This document shows positions 17,550 to 25,947 of a stretch of DNA of 64,000 nt, one piece after another. Each line of letters starts with the position of its first letter. Within the stretch, counting starts at the first letter, position 1. Position numbers and translations under genes: made by a program. The stretch spans positions 32,231 to 96,230 of the forward strand of contig JAFQQT010000038.1 in assembly GCA_017410455.1 (NCBI GenBank), written 5' to 3'. The notes under the pieces are model-generated. The model saw only the letters and a program-made list of their open reading frames with translations, ran no database searches and was not told the origin of the DNA. The stretch comes from Clostridia bacterium. Its GTDB lineage: Bacteria; Bacillota; Clostridia; Christensenellales; Aristaeellaceae.

Positions 17550-19709
17550 TTACTTGCCGGGCTTGCGCATCGTCAGGCTGATGCGCTTGCGCTTCACGTC
17601 CACTTCAAGGACCCACACCGTCACGATATCGCCCACGCGGACGACCTCGCTGGGGTGCCTGACGCCCCGGCCGCTGCGCAGCTGACTGATGTGTACCAGG
17701 CCATCCTGATGCACGCCAATGTCAACGAAAGCGCCGAAGTCCGTCACGTTGCGCACGGTGCCCTTGAGTTCCATGCCGGCCTTCAGGTCCTCCAGGTGCA
17801 TCACATCCGAGCGGAGTTCAGGCTGGGGCAGCTCGTCGCGGGGATCGCGGCCAGGCTTGTTCAGTTCGGCAGCGATGTCCCGCAGGGTGGGTTCGCCCAC
17901 GCCCAGTTCTGCCGCCAGTGCCGCAAAGCCATGCTGCTGCGCCAGGGCTTCGATCTTCCCCACCGCCTGCGCGGGAGTCAGGCTGAAGGTCTTCAGCAGC
18001 GCCTTTGCGGCGGCATAGCTCTCAGGATGAACGCCGGTGTTTTCAATCAGATCCTTCGCGCCGGGGATGCGCAGGAAGCCAGCGCACTGCTCGAAGGCCT
18101 TCGGGCCCAGGCGGGGCACCTTCTTCAGCTGTGCGCGGTTGGCAAAGGGACCATTCTCTTCGCGGTAGGCCACGATATTGGCCGCGATGGTCTTGTTCAC
18201 ACCCGCCACATAGGACAGCAGCGCCGCAGAAGCCGTGTTCACATCCACGCCGACCGCGTTCACGCAGTCCTCCACCACGCCCGCCAAAGCTGCATCCAGC
18301 TCCGCAGCCTTCAGGTCATGCTGATACTGACCCACGCCGATGGCCTTGGGGTCGATCTTGACCAGTTCAGCCAGGGGATCCTGCAGGCGGCGGGCAATGG
18401 AGATGGCCGAGCGGATGTTCACTTCATACTGCGGGAACTCGTCTGCCGCAGCCTTCGAGGCGGAATATACCGACGCGCCCGCCTCGCTGACCACCATGTA
18501 GCCAAGGCTGGCAGAAAGACCGGTTTCATGCAGGAGCTCGGCGAAGAACTGCTCGGTTTCACGGCCCGCTGTGCCATTGCCGATAGCAGCCAGGGTCACA
18601 TGATGGCGGCGGATCAGCTGCGCGACGGTCGCCTTTGCGGCTTCCAGTGCCCTCTGCCCGCGCTGCACGGGATAGATCACCGCCGTATCCAGCACACGGC
18701 CCGTTTCATCCACCACCGCCACCTTGCAGCCGTGCGCATAGCCGGGATCCAGCGCCATGGTGACGCGCCCCTTGACAGGCGGGGCCATCAGCAAAGGCCG
18801 CAGGTTCAGCGCAAATACGCGGATGGCCGCAGCCTGTGCCTTGTCAGTCATCTCCCCACGCATCTCCGTGTCCAGCGAGGGCGCAATCAGCCGGACATAG
18901 GCGTCATCGCAGGCCCGGGCAACATAATCCGTGGACGGCGCCGCCACCTTCGCCACGCGGCCGAAACGGCACATGCGCTGCGCCAGCTCCACATTCACAG
19001 CGATGGAAACCTTCAGCACACCGGCCTTCTCTCCGCGATCCATGGCGAGGATCCGATGGCCCGGCATCATCCGCATGGGCTCCCGGTGGTCGTGGTACAT
19101 GGTGTACACCGTATCTTCGATATCATCCTTGGCCAGGCGCGTTTCGACGACGGCTTCACGGTGGTAATAATCCTTCAGGCGGCCGCGGAGGGCTGCATCA
19201 TCCGAGACCATCTCAGCGATGACGTCCATGGCGCCCTGCAGTGCGTCCTCAGCCGTGGGCACGCCTTTTTCAGCATCAACATAAGCGGCTGCTTCCGTTT
19301 CCGGAATGAACTTCGCATCCTGCAGCAGGAGCGCTGCAGCCAGCGGTTCCAGCCCACGCTCCCTGGCGATGCTGGCGCGGGTGCGGCGCTTGGGCCGATA
19401 GGGGCGGTAGATGTCCTCCAGCTGGGACATGGTGGCCGCAGCATCCAGCTTCGCCTGAAGCGCCTCCGACCAGACCTCCAGCTTCCTGAGGCTCTCGCTG
19501 ATTTCATTCCTGCGCTGCTCGATGTTGCGCAGCGCACCCAGGCGGTCGGAAATGTCGCGCAGCTGCTGATCATCCAGCGATCCATGCTGCTCCTTGCGGT
19601 AGCGGGCGATGAAGGGCAGCGTTGCGCCCTCGTCCAGCAGGTTGATAACGGCTTCGATCTGCCAGGGCTGCACACCAAATTCATGGCAGAGCGTCTGTGT
19701 GATGTTCAA
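17550..19709 (-). CDS. tex: Tex-family RNA-binding protein
   Basis: 719 residues. Order: Tex N-terminal helical region, YqgF-like RNase H-fold domain (about 320-450, MALDPGYAHGCKVAVVD), helix-hairpin-helix domain (about 490-560, NTASAALLSYVAGVN), and C-terminal S1 domain (about 640-715, GTVRNVTDFGAFVDIGVHQDGLVH). Known relatives bind RNA and act in transcription and ribosome processes. The start is TTG at 19709, with AGGAGGGG 6 bases upstream. No ATG is better placed. Sits between yaiI-like and the GH5 gene with 15-base gaps. Confidence 0.94.
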   Translation of the reverse strand: MNITQTLCHEFGVQPWQIEAVINLLDEGATLPFIARYRKEQHGSLDDQQLRDISDRLGALRNIEQRRNEISESLRKLEVWSEALQAKLDAAATMSQLEDIYRPYRPKRRTRASIARERGLEPLAAALLLQDAKFIPETEAAAYVDAEKGVPTAEDALQGAMDVIAEMVSDDAALRGRLKDYYHREAVVETRLAKDDIEDTVYTMYHDHREPMRMMPGHRILAMDRGEKAGVLKVSIAVNVELAQRMCRFGRVAKVAAPSTDYVARACDDAYVRLIAPSLDTEMRGEMTDKAQAAAIRVFALNLRPLLMAPPVKGRVTMALDPGYAHGCKVAVVDETGRVLDTAVIYPVQRGQRALEAAKATVAQLIRRHHVTLAAIGNGTAGRETEQFFAELLHETGLSASLGYMVVSEAGASVYSASKAAADEFPQYEVNIRSAISIARRLQDPLAELVKIDPKAIGVGQYQHDLKAAELDAALAGVVEDCVNAVGVDVNTASAALLSYVAGVNKTIAANIVAYREENGPFANRAQLKKVPRLGPKAFEQCAGFLRIPGAKDLIENTGVHPESYAAAKALLKTFSLTPAQAVGKIEALAQQHGFAALAAELGVGEPTLRDIAAELNKPGRDPRDELPQPELRSDVMHLEDLKAGMELKGTVRNVTDFGAFVDIGVHQDGLVHISQLRSGRGVRHPSEVVRVGDIVTVWVLEVDVKRKRISLTMRKPGK

Positions 19710-19724
19710 GGGAATCCCCTCCTG

Positions 19725-20186
19725 TTACGTTTTGTGCTGTTCGGCCTCGTCCAGCAGGGCGGAGAAGGCCTCGCGGAAGCGTCGCCGGTCATCGTCGGTG
19801 AACCGGGCAGGGCCGCGCAGATGATGCTTGCCGGAGGCGCGACGGGCCTTTTTGGCCATATGGCGCTCCATGAGCATCAGGTCGATGTTGTCGTCGGTGT
19901 AGCGTTTGCCGGTGTGGTGCAGGGCATAAGCTCCCCTGCCCAGCGCCATGGCGGCCACGCCGTAATCCTGGGTGATGACGACGTCGCCCCGGCGGCAGAG
20001 GTTCATCAGGGCGATGTCCACCGCATCCGCGCCGGAGGAAATGTAGCACACCTCAGCCCAGTCGCTGGTCAGCAGATGGTGCTCGTCGCACAGCAGCGTC
20101 ACCGGCAGTGCGCGGCTGCGCGCGATGTCGACCGCCTCGCGCACCACGGGACATGCGTCCGCGTCGATGAGGATGCGCAGGGTCAT
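19725..20186 (-). CDS. YaiI/YqxD family (UPF0178, DUF188) protein
   Basis: 153 residues. Typical start ILIDADACPVV, central SSGADAVDIAL, and DVVITQDYGVAAMALGRGAYALHHTG, a PIN-like arrangement of acidic residues. Function not established. Its ATG overlaps the stop of the deformylase-like gene by four bases (ATGA), implying coupled translation. Confidence 0.9.
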   Translation of the reverse strand: MTLRILIDADACPVVREAVDIARSRALPVTLLCDEHHLLTSDWAEVCYISSGADAVDIALMNLCRRGDVVITQDYGVAAMALGRGAYALHHTGKRYTDDNIDLMLMERHMAKKARRASGKHHLRGPARFTDDDRRRFREAFSALLDEAEQHKT

Positions 20187-20593
20187 ATGATCACCCCGTT
20201 GCAGTGGTCGATCTCATGCTGGATGATCTGCGCGATCCAGCCGGTGTACTTCTGTCTTCGGGGCAGGAAGCTCGCATCCAGGTAACTGACTTCGATATCA
20301 CGGAAGCGGCGGCACTTCCTCACACCCGTCAGCGACAGGCAGCCCTCCTCGGCCTCATACTCGCCGCGCTTTGCGACGATGACCGGGTTGACCATCGTCA
20401 GCGCCATCGGACCCAGGCATACGGCAATGATACGCCTGCGCACGCCGATCATGTTGGCAGCCATGCCCACGCAGCCGTCCCGGTGGGCGTTCAGGGTATC
20501 AACAAGGTCGCGGATGACGGCTGCATCCTCCCTGGTGGCCTCCTCCGAGGACTGCGAGAGGAAGAGCACATCCTTCATGATGGGGCGGATCAT
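20183..20593 (-). CDS. def: peptide deformylase-like protein
   Basis: 136 residues. Removes formyl groups from new N-termini if active. Metal-binding Cys85 in EEGCLSL and HEIDH (126-130) are intact. The usual GxGLAAxQIG motif reads CVGMAANMIG here, so the Gln that normally lines the active site is Met48. The protein is also shorter than typical Def (about 150-180). This variant class may be a paralogue; no second def gene is in the window. ATGA overlaps join it to both neighbours. Confidence 0.82.
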   Translation of the reverse strand: MIRPIMKDVLFLSQSSEEATREDAAVIRDLVDTLNAHRDGCVGMAANMIGVRRRIIAVCLGPMALTMVNPVIVAKRGEYEAEEGCLSLTGVRKCRRFRDIEVSYLDASFLPRRQKYTGWIAQIIQHEIDHCNGVII

Positions 20594-21249
20594 CGCTTGG
20601 TCACCACCGTGCCGTTCTGCTTATGGATGCTGTTTGCCGGCACCACGCCGCGCACGGAACTGAGCGGGTACACATTGCTGTTGCGGCCGATGACCGTGCC
20701 GGGGTTCAGCACGCTGTTGCAGCCGACCTCCACATCATCGCCCAGCATCGCACCCATCTTCTTCAGGCCTGTTTCGATCGCCTCGCACGCGCCGCGCACG
20801 GTGACCAGCGTCTTATCGGACTTGACGTTGGAGGTGATGGATCCCGCGCCCATGTGGCTGCGGTAACCCAGGATGCTGTCGCCGACGTAGTTATAGTGGG
20901 GGGTCTGCACCTTGTCAAAGAGGATGACATTCTTCAGCTCCACGCTGTTGCCCACCACGCAGCCCGCGCCCACCAGCGCGCTGCCGCGTACGAAGGCGCA
21001 GTGGCGCACCTCGGTTTCCGGGCCGATGATGCAGGGCGCGCCAAGGTACGCCGTGGGGGCAACGGTGGCCGTGCGGTGCACCCACACCTGCGGGGCAACC
21101 TCTTCATACTCCGCAGCATCGAGGGCCGCGCCGATGCGCAGGATCTCCTCCTTAATGCCCTTCAGGGCTTCCCAGGGATAGGTGAAGCCGCGCAGGTAGT
21201 CTGCGGCCAGCGTATGTTCCAGGTCGTAGAGATCAAAGATCGTGTACAT
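20590..21249 (-). CDS. left-handed beta-helix (hexapeptide) acyltransferase, GlmU-like
   Basis: 219 residues. A short N-terminal helical part (1-50) precedes hexapeptide repeats from about 55 to 200 (for example APTAYLGAPCIIGPETEVRH and GNSVELKNVILFD). It is like the C-terminal half of GlmU and lacks the nucleotidyltransferase half. Acyl and acceptor substrates are unknown, a sugar nucleotide being likely. Start ATG at 21249; VanZ's stop lies 17 bases inside this gene. Confidence 0.8.
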   Translation of the reverse strand: MYTIFDLYDLEHTLAADYLRGFTYPWEALKGIKEEILRIGAALDAAEYEEVAPQVWVHRTATVAPTAYLGAPCIIGPETEVRHCAFVRGSALVGAGCVVGNSVELKNVILFDKVQTPHYNYVGDSILGYRSHMGAGSITSNVKSDKTLVTVRGACEAIETGLKKMGAMLGDDVEVGCNSVLNPGTVIGRNSNVYPLSSVRGVVPANSIHKQNGTVVTKR

Positions 21250-21706
21250 GTTTCTTCCTCCTGATTCTGATGATCCAGCCCGTGAAGAGCACGCCCGCCG
21301 CCGCGCCCAGCGCGTCGATCATTACATCCGTGGGCGTACCCAGCCTACCGGGCACAAGGGTCTGATGGAATTCATCCGTGGCGGCGTACAGGGTGGCAAT
21401 GAGGATCGCAACCCAACCCCGCTGCGCCCCGTAGGCCCGCAGCAGCAGATGGATCAGCGCACCCAGCAGCGCGTATTCCAGCAGGTGCGCTCCCTTCCTC
21501 AGGAGCGTACCGAGGATGTAGCACAGCGTCTGCACGGCTGCCTCCGTCCCCTGCTGAAAAGCCGCGAGAAGCTCCGCGACAGGCTCCACGGCGTTCTGCG
21601 TCAGCGCATCTGACGCCGGGCCTTCCTGGGCCGAGAAGATGAAGATCGCCCCCATCAGGCAGATCGTCGCCGCCCAGAGAATTGCTTTGTACAGCCAGCC
21701 CGGCAT
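21233..21706 (-). CDS. VanZ-family membrane protein
   Basis: 157 residues with about four membrane segments. Family landmarks: FSAQ near residue 25, RKGAHLLEYALLGALI, and ATDEFHQTLVPGRLGTPTDVMIDALGA. VanZ itself gives weak teicoplanin resistance; most homologues have no known role. First gene of the run that ends with GH5. No clear promoter is seen in the 138 bases upstream. Confidence 0.88.
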   Translation of the reverse strand: MPGWLYKAILWAATICLMGAIFIFSAQEGPASDALTQNAVEPVAELLAAFQQGTEAAVQTLCYILGTLLRKGAHLLEYALLGALIHLLLRAYGAQRGWVAILIATLYAATDEFHQTLVPGRLGTPTDVMIDALGAAAGVLFTGWIIRIRRKKHVHDL

Positions 21707-21803
21707 TCGCCTGTCGCCACCTTTCCGCCATTGACATAACCTTGTTTATCTTCGCCGTTCATGGTGTGAATTCCTGCTTTTGCATACGCTGAAGGCGTCT
21801 ATG

Positions 21804-21835
21804 AGAAAAGGCCGCCTGCAAGCACAGGCAGCCTT
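21804..21835 (-). terminator. terminator of the mannitol dehydrogenase-family gene
   Basis: AAGGC-c-GCCTG and CAGGC-a-GCCTT form an 11-bp stem with one mismatch. On the minus strand it is followed by TTTTCTC. Confidence 0.75.
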
Positions 21836-21843
21836 GAATGCGA

Positions 21844-23457
21844 TCACGCGAGGTACTTCTTCAGCGTCCGGCGGACAGCGCCCACGCCGCCCAGCATTTC
21901 ACGGACATAGCCGATGATCTTCTCGCCAAGCCCCGCATACATCAGGTCCACGCCGAAGATGTTGGCATTGCTCAGGATCGGCTCCAGCTTTCCCTCCAGG
22001 GATTCCGGATGGCTGAGGGTCACGCCCGCCAGCTGCTGCTGCAGCATCGGCAGCAGCGGATCGGAGGAAACAGCCATCTCCCCGCCCTTGTCATCCACTG
22101 CGATGAGATAGCGCAGCCAGCCCGCCAGCGCCAGGGGAATGGCCTTCAGGCTGTGAACATCCAGCGTGGGGCTGGCGATGTAAGCCTTGATGGTCTCGCC
22201 GTAGCGGATGGCCACCTTCTGGGAGGTGTCCGTGGCGATGCGCTGGGGTGCATCGGGGATGAAGGGATTGGGCAGACGTTGCCGGACGACCTCGTCGATG
22301 AAAGCGCGGGGCTTGATGATGCCCGGGTCCGTCACGACGGGCAGTCCCTCGGTGTAGCCGATGGCGCGCACCAGCCTGACCAGCTCCGGATCCCGCATCT
22401 CCTCAGCAATGGAGGTATAGCCCAGCAGGCAGCCATACACCGCCAGCGCGGTGTGCAGCGGGTTCAGGCAGGTGGTGACCTTCATGCGCTCGGTCATGTT
22501 GACGGTCTCGCGGTCGGTCATATAAACGCCAGCCTTCTCCAGCGCCGGGCGGCCGTTGGGGAAGCGGTCCTCCACCACCAGATACTGCGGCACCTCCGCG
22601 TTCACAAAGGGCGCGATGTAGGTGTTGCGGCTGGTGACGATGGGTTCCATCGCCTCCACACCCAAGCCGATGAGCTGATCGCGGATCACATCCGCAGGGC
22701 GGGGGGTGATCTTGTCGATCATCGTCCAGGGGAAGGACACGCGGGATTCATCCGCCACATAATCGGCGAATGCCTGCGTTGCAAGTCCCCTTTCCACCCA
22801 CCCGTTGACGATGGTCATCACGGACTGGCGGAGCCTTTCGCCATTGCGGCTGCAGTTGTCCATGGAAACCAGGGCAATGGGATGAGCACCTGCATTGAAA
22901 CGCTGCAGCAGCATCGCCGCCACGATGGACATCGCGTGGCGCGGCTGCACAGGGCCGTTTTCAATGTCAGCCATGACGACAGGCGCCAGCTCCCCTGCCG
23001 GCGTTTTCACGGCATAGCCCTTCTCGGTGATGGTGAAGGAGGCCATTTGCAGCGAAGGATTGCGGAAGGCTTCCGCCAGGCAGCACCAGTCCGCCACGCA
23101 ATCGCAGCTGGCCTTCAGCCCCTTTGCAATGGAGGCGACAACCTCCATGTTCGTGGAGCCGTCGGGCTTCAGGGCCACCATCAGCGTCATGGCGTCGTGG
23201 GGCGTATAGATGCGGTCAATGATGTCGTAATCAAAGGTTTCCGCAGCGATGATGCCGCTCTGTGCCTCGCCCGCGTTGAGCAGCTTCTGCTGCAGCCCCG
23301 CGATAAAGCCGCGGAAGATATTGCCCGCACCGAAGTGCACCCAGACCGGGTTCTCCATGGTCGAAGCGACCATGTGCTCCCAGTCAAACTTCGGCAGCTT
23401 CACGCCGATCATTTCGTACCCGCGGACGTCCTGAATGCCCGCATAAGAGAGCTTCAT
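21844..23457 (-). CDS. mannitol dehydrogenase-family oxidoreductase, probable fructuronate reductase
   Basis: 537 residues. N-terminal Rossmann part with VHFGAGNIFRGFIAG (NAD binding) and C-terminal helical part with MKVTTCLNPLHTALAVYG, the family pattern with the catalytic Lys. UxuB, MtlD and related polyol dehydrogenases share this fold. The GH67 and GH4 enzymes in the window make uronate use likely, so fructuronate reductase is favoured by context. The ATG at 23457 has AAGGAGG upstream. Own promoter and terminator. Confidence 0.82.
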   Translation of the reverse strand: MKLSYAGIQDVRGYEMIGVKLPKFDWEHMVASTMENPVWVHFGAGNIFRGFIAGLQQKLLNAGEAQSGIIAAETFDYDIIDRIYTPHDAMTLMVALKPDGSTNMEVVASIAKGLKASCDCVADWCCLAEAFRNPSLQMASFTITEKGYAVKTPAGELAPVVMADIENGPVQPRHAMSIVAAMLLQRFNAGAHPIALVSMDNCSRNGERLRQSVMTIVNGWVERGLATQAFADYVADESRVSFPWTMIDKITPRPADVIRDQLIGLGVEAMEPIVTSRNTYIAPFVNAEVPQYLVVEDRFPNGRPALEKAGVYMTDRETVNMTERMKVTTCLNPLHTALAVYGCLLGYTSIAEEMRDPELVRLVRAIGYTEGLPVVTDPGIIKPRAFIDEVVRQRLPNPFIPDAPQRIATDTSQKVAIRYGETIKAYIASPTLDVHSLKAIPLALAGWLRYLIAVDDKGGEMAVSSDPLLPMLQQQLAGVTLSHPESLEGKLEPILSNANIFGVDLMYAGLGEKIIGYVREMLGGVGAVRRTLKKYLA

Positions 23458-23593
23458 AGCTTCTGCCTCCTTACTTCCCGCCACGCTTGCGGCAAAGCCC
23501 TCCCAGATACCGTGAAGGTGGGGCCACGCACATGGCACGCTCGAACAGGACATGCTCCTGCAGACAGCAATTCATGGGAAAGCCATTGACGCT

Positions 23594-23622
23594 ATTATAC
23601 CGCCATCGCAGCACAAAGTCAA
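23594..23622 (-). promoter_or_regulatory. promoter of the fructuronate reductase-like gene
   Basis: Minus strand TTGACT (23622-23617), 17-base spacer, TATAAT (23599-23594). The -35 abuts the hairpin that follows the MazG-like gene. Confidence 0.78.
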
Positions 23623-23658
23623 CGGCGGAGTTTCACTTCCCCGTGATGACTCCGCCGT
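23622..23658 (-). terminator. hairpin after the MazG-like gene
   Basis: ACGGCGGAGT pairs with ACTCCGCCGT, inner TCAC/GTGA. The following T-run on the minus strand is poor (GACTTTG), so termination may be partial. Confidence 0.55.
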
Positions 23659-23669
23659 GCGTATTCACG

Positions 23670-24002
23670 TTATTCCGGCGCTTTCCAGCGGCTGAGGTTC
23701 CGCTGATGCTTCGCACGGTATGCGCGCTCAAACTCCTCCGCCGTGATCCCGTAGCACAGGAGAACATCGCTGAAGAACATGAGCACGTCGCACAGCTCCT
23801 CCACCATGTCCGCGCGCACCTGCGGGTCGTTCATCACAGCGTCCGCGCCCTTGCGCTTGAGGATCTGGCTGACCTCGCCCACCTCGCCGATCATCCACAT
23901 CAGCTTGTTCAGCCCCCGGGCAGGCTCGATTGGCTCCCACCAGCCCCTGTAGCGCTCCTGCAGGGCGCTCTGCATGGCCAGCATGGTCTCCACATCCAGC
24001 AT
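23670..24002 (-). CDS. MazG-like nucleotide pyrophosphohydrolase
   Basis: 110 residues, all-alpha. The metal-binding pattern EVGEVSQ ... EELCDVLMFFSDVL fits the MazG-like NTP pyrophosphohydrolases that remove unwanted (d)NTPs. Gene spacing: its ATG is 3 bases after the GNAT stop, so it is the third gene of the HTH-GpsA operon. Confidence 0.85.
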   Translation of the reverse strand: MLDVETMLAMQSALQERYRGWWEPIEPARGLNKLMWMIGEVGEVSQILKRKGADAVMNDPQVRADMVEELCDVLMFFSDVLLCYGITAEEFERAYRAKHQRNLSRWKAPE

Positions 24003-24005
24003 CGG

Positions 24006-24524
24006 TCAGTCCTCCTTCATATCGTCCCGGAGAATGCCGTAGATGCGCACGTCATCATAGCCGCCATCCTGACGGGCATAGTGCTGGCGCATCACGCCCT
24101 CGAGCTGCATGCCGTTCTTTTCGCACACGCGGTAGGAGGCAATGTTCTCAGCCCGCACGGAGCAGTAAACACGGTTCGCCTCCGCCTCGTCGAACAGGAA
24201 GCGCAGAACAGCCCCCACCGCCTCGGTCATCAGCCCCTTGCCGCGCAGAGCCGGCGCGATATCGTAACCCAGCTGCACATAGCCGTTGAAGGGGCTGACC
24301 TCCCAACCCTTGATGCGGCTGACCGCCACGCCGTCCAGCGCAACGACCCAATGGAAGCCAAGGGGATGCGCCGCCTCCGAGGCCATCTCGCTCAGGCGCA
24401 CACGGGCGTCATTTTCGGACATGAGCAGGCTCCCCGCCGCCACAAGGGACGGAGCGTCCGATACCTCCGGTGCGCGCAGGATCAGCCTTCGGGTGGTCAG
24501 CGTCTTGGTGCAGATGGGTTTCAT
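24006..24524 (-). CDS. GNAT-family N-acetyltransferase (RimJ/RimL type)
   Basis: 172 residues. Starts TTRRLILRAPEVSDAPSL; the acetyl-CoA loop is LRGKGLMTEAV, and NIASYRVCEKNGMQLEG is the usual end of the fold. The substrate is unknown. Ribosome site GGAGGAA. Second gene of the operon between HTH-GpsA and MazG-like. Confidence 0.84.
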   Translation of the reverse strand: MKPICTKTLTTRRLILRAPEVSDAPSLVAAGSLLMSENDARVRLSEMASEAAHPLGFHWVVALDGVAVSRIKGWEVSPFNGYVQLGYDIAPALRGKGLMTEAVGAVLRFLFDEAEANRVYCSVRAENIASYRVCEKNGMQLEGVMRQHYARQDGGYDDVRIYGILRDDMKED

Positions 24525-24539
24525 AATGTGGTTCCTCCG

Positions 24540-25757
24540 TCAGAATTCGTCCTTGAGGCTGCGGGCGAAGAGCCTGTCGAGGCTTCGCCGCGCATCCGTT
24601 CCCTCGTACAGGATGCGGTAAACCGTTTCGCAAATGGGCAGCTCCACGCCATGGCTCTTGCCCAGGCTCCTGAGCGCACGCACCGTCGCGTACCCTTCGG
24701 CCAGGCTGCCGAATCGTTCGCCCCGCACCCAGCATTCGCCAAAGGCGCGGTTGCGGCTGTGGGGTGAAAAGAGCGTGGCCTCATAGTCCCCCAGATGACA
24801 CAGGCCGCTGGCAGACGCCGCATCGCCGCCCATGGCAACGATCAGCCGCGCCACCTCCCTTGTGCCCCGGGACATCAGCGCGCCCTTCAGGCTCGTCAGC
24901 CCCAGGCCATCCAGCATACCAGCCGCAATGCCGATGACGTTTTTCGCCGCCGCGCCGATCTCACTCCCCACCAGATCGCGCCCATAGTAGAAGCGGATCA
25001 GATCGCTGGAAAAGGCGCGGATCACGGCCTGCTTGGCCATCTCGCCGGCCGAATCAATCACCATGCAGTTCGGCACGCCACGCAGGAATTCCTCTGCATG
25101 CCCCGGGCCGACCCAGACCACTGCCTCGTTGGAGTGATCCAGCGCATCTGTGATCACCTGCGTCAGCCGCCTGCCGGTGGAGGCTTCCACACCCTTCATA
25201 CAAAGCACGATCGTGCGCCCGCGCAGCTCCATCTCAGCCAGCTGTCCCGCCAGGGCCGCCAGCTGCTGTGCTGGTACCGAGATCAGCAGGAAGTCCGCCT
25301 CCGACGCACAGGTCATATCATCCGACAGCGTGATGCTCTCCGGCAGCGTGAGGCACCCGCTTGTCCTGCTGATGCGAAGCGCGCGGAAATTCTCGCTCTC
25401 CCTGCGACCCACCAGCGTCACCTGATGGCCGATGCGCGCGGCATACCATGCCAGGAAGCAGCCCCAGCGGCCTGCGCCGATGACCACCACCCGCCGCGGC
25501 TCGCGCGCATCATCCGCCAGAATGGTTCCATGCCTGGCCACAGCGGCGCCGTTGCCCCGCAGGATGTCGTCCACCGTCACGCCATAAATCTTACTCAGCC
25601 GCATCAGCTGCGCCACATCCGGCAGCCCGGCGCCGGTTTCCCAGCGGGACACCGCCTGCCGCGACACCCCCAGGCGCGCAGCCAGCTCGTCCTGCGTGAT
25701 GCGGTAGTAGCGGCGCATGTGCGCAAGGCTCGCGCCGATCGCCTGATTGTCCATCAT
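24540..25757 (-). CDS. XRE DNA-binding domain fused to glycerol-3-phosphate dehydrogenase
   Basis: 405 residues. Residues 7-66 are a complete Cro/C1-type helix-turn-helix (ITQDELAARLGVSRQAVSRWE, then DDILRGN). After a linker, residues 90-405 are a whole GpsA: IGAGRWG (93-99), KGVE (188-191), GPGHAEEF (217-224), the catalytic Lys272 in AAKNV, and SRNRAFG. GpsA reduces dihydroxyacetone phosphate to glycerol 3-phosphate for phospholipids. I use ATG 25757, six bases after AGAGGTG; ATG 25763 is also in frame but abuts it. There is no stop or frame change between the domains. Whether it binds DNA is inference. Confidence 0.88.
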   Translation of the reverse strand: MMDNQAIGASLAHMRRYYRITQDELAARLGVSRQAVSRWETGAGLPDVAQLMRLSKIYGVTVDDILRGNGAAVARHGTILADDAREPRRVVVIGAGRWGCFLAWYAARIGHQVTLVGRRESENFRALRISRTSGCLTLPESITLSDDMTCASEADFLLISVPAQQLAALAGQLAEMELRGRTIVLCMKGVEASTGRRLTQVITDALDHSNEAVVWVGPGHAEEFLRGVPNCMVIDSAGEMAKQAVIRAFSSDLIRFYYGRDLVGSEIGAAAKNVIGIAAGMLDGLGLTSLKGALMSRGTREVARLIVAMGGDAASASGLCHLGDYEATLFSPHSRNRAFGECWVRGERFGSLAEGYATVRALRSLGKSHGVELPICETVYRILYEGTDARRSLDRLFARSLKDEF

Positions 25758-25873
25758 GTTCATCACCTCTGGAACAGCGTAACATATCGCGCGTCCTGCG
25801 TCCAGCAAGGGGACGTTGCTTCCGCCAAGCCTCCGCAATGGCTGCGTGCCCGTTCGCAGATCAGTCAACCCCG

Positions 25874-25915
25874 ATTATAGCACACCTTGCCCCGTCGCGC
25901 AACTTGTGCTATCAT
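25874..25915. promoter_or_regulatory. overlapping divergent promoters, HTH-GpsA and TetM-like
   Basis: Minus strand: TTGCGC (25902-25897), 17 bases, TATAAT (25879-25874). Plus strand: TTGCCC (25887-25892), 17 bases, TATCAT (25910-25915). The two overlap, so polymerase could serve only one at a time. The HTH domain of the leftward gene could act here. Confidence 0.6.
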
Positions 25916-25947
25916 ATCATCATCGTGAATGCAAAGGAGCATCCCCC

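Noticed and set aside
16185-20285. 1366-codon open frame antisense to GH5, tex and yaiI
   Set aside because: Arg/His/Gln/Gly-rich composition without family motifs, opposite well-supported genes.
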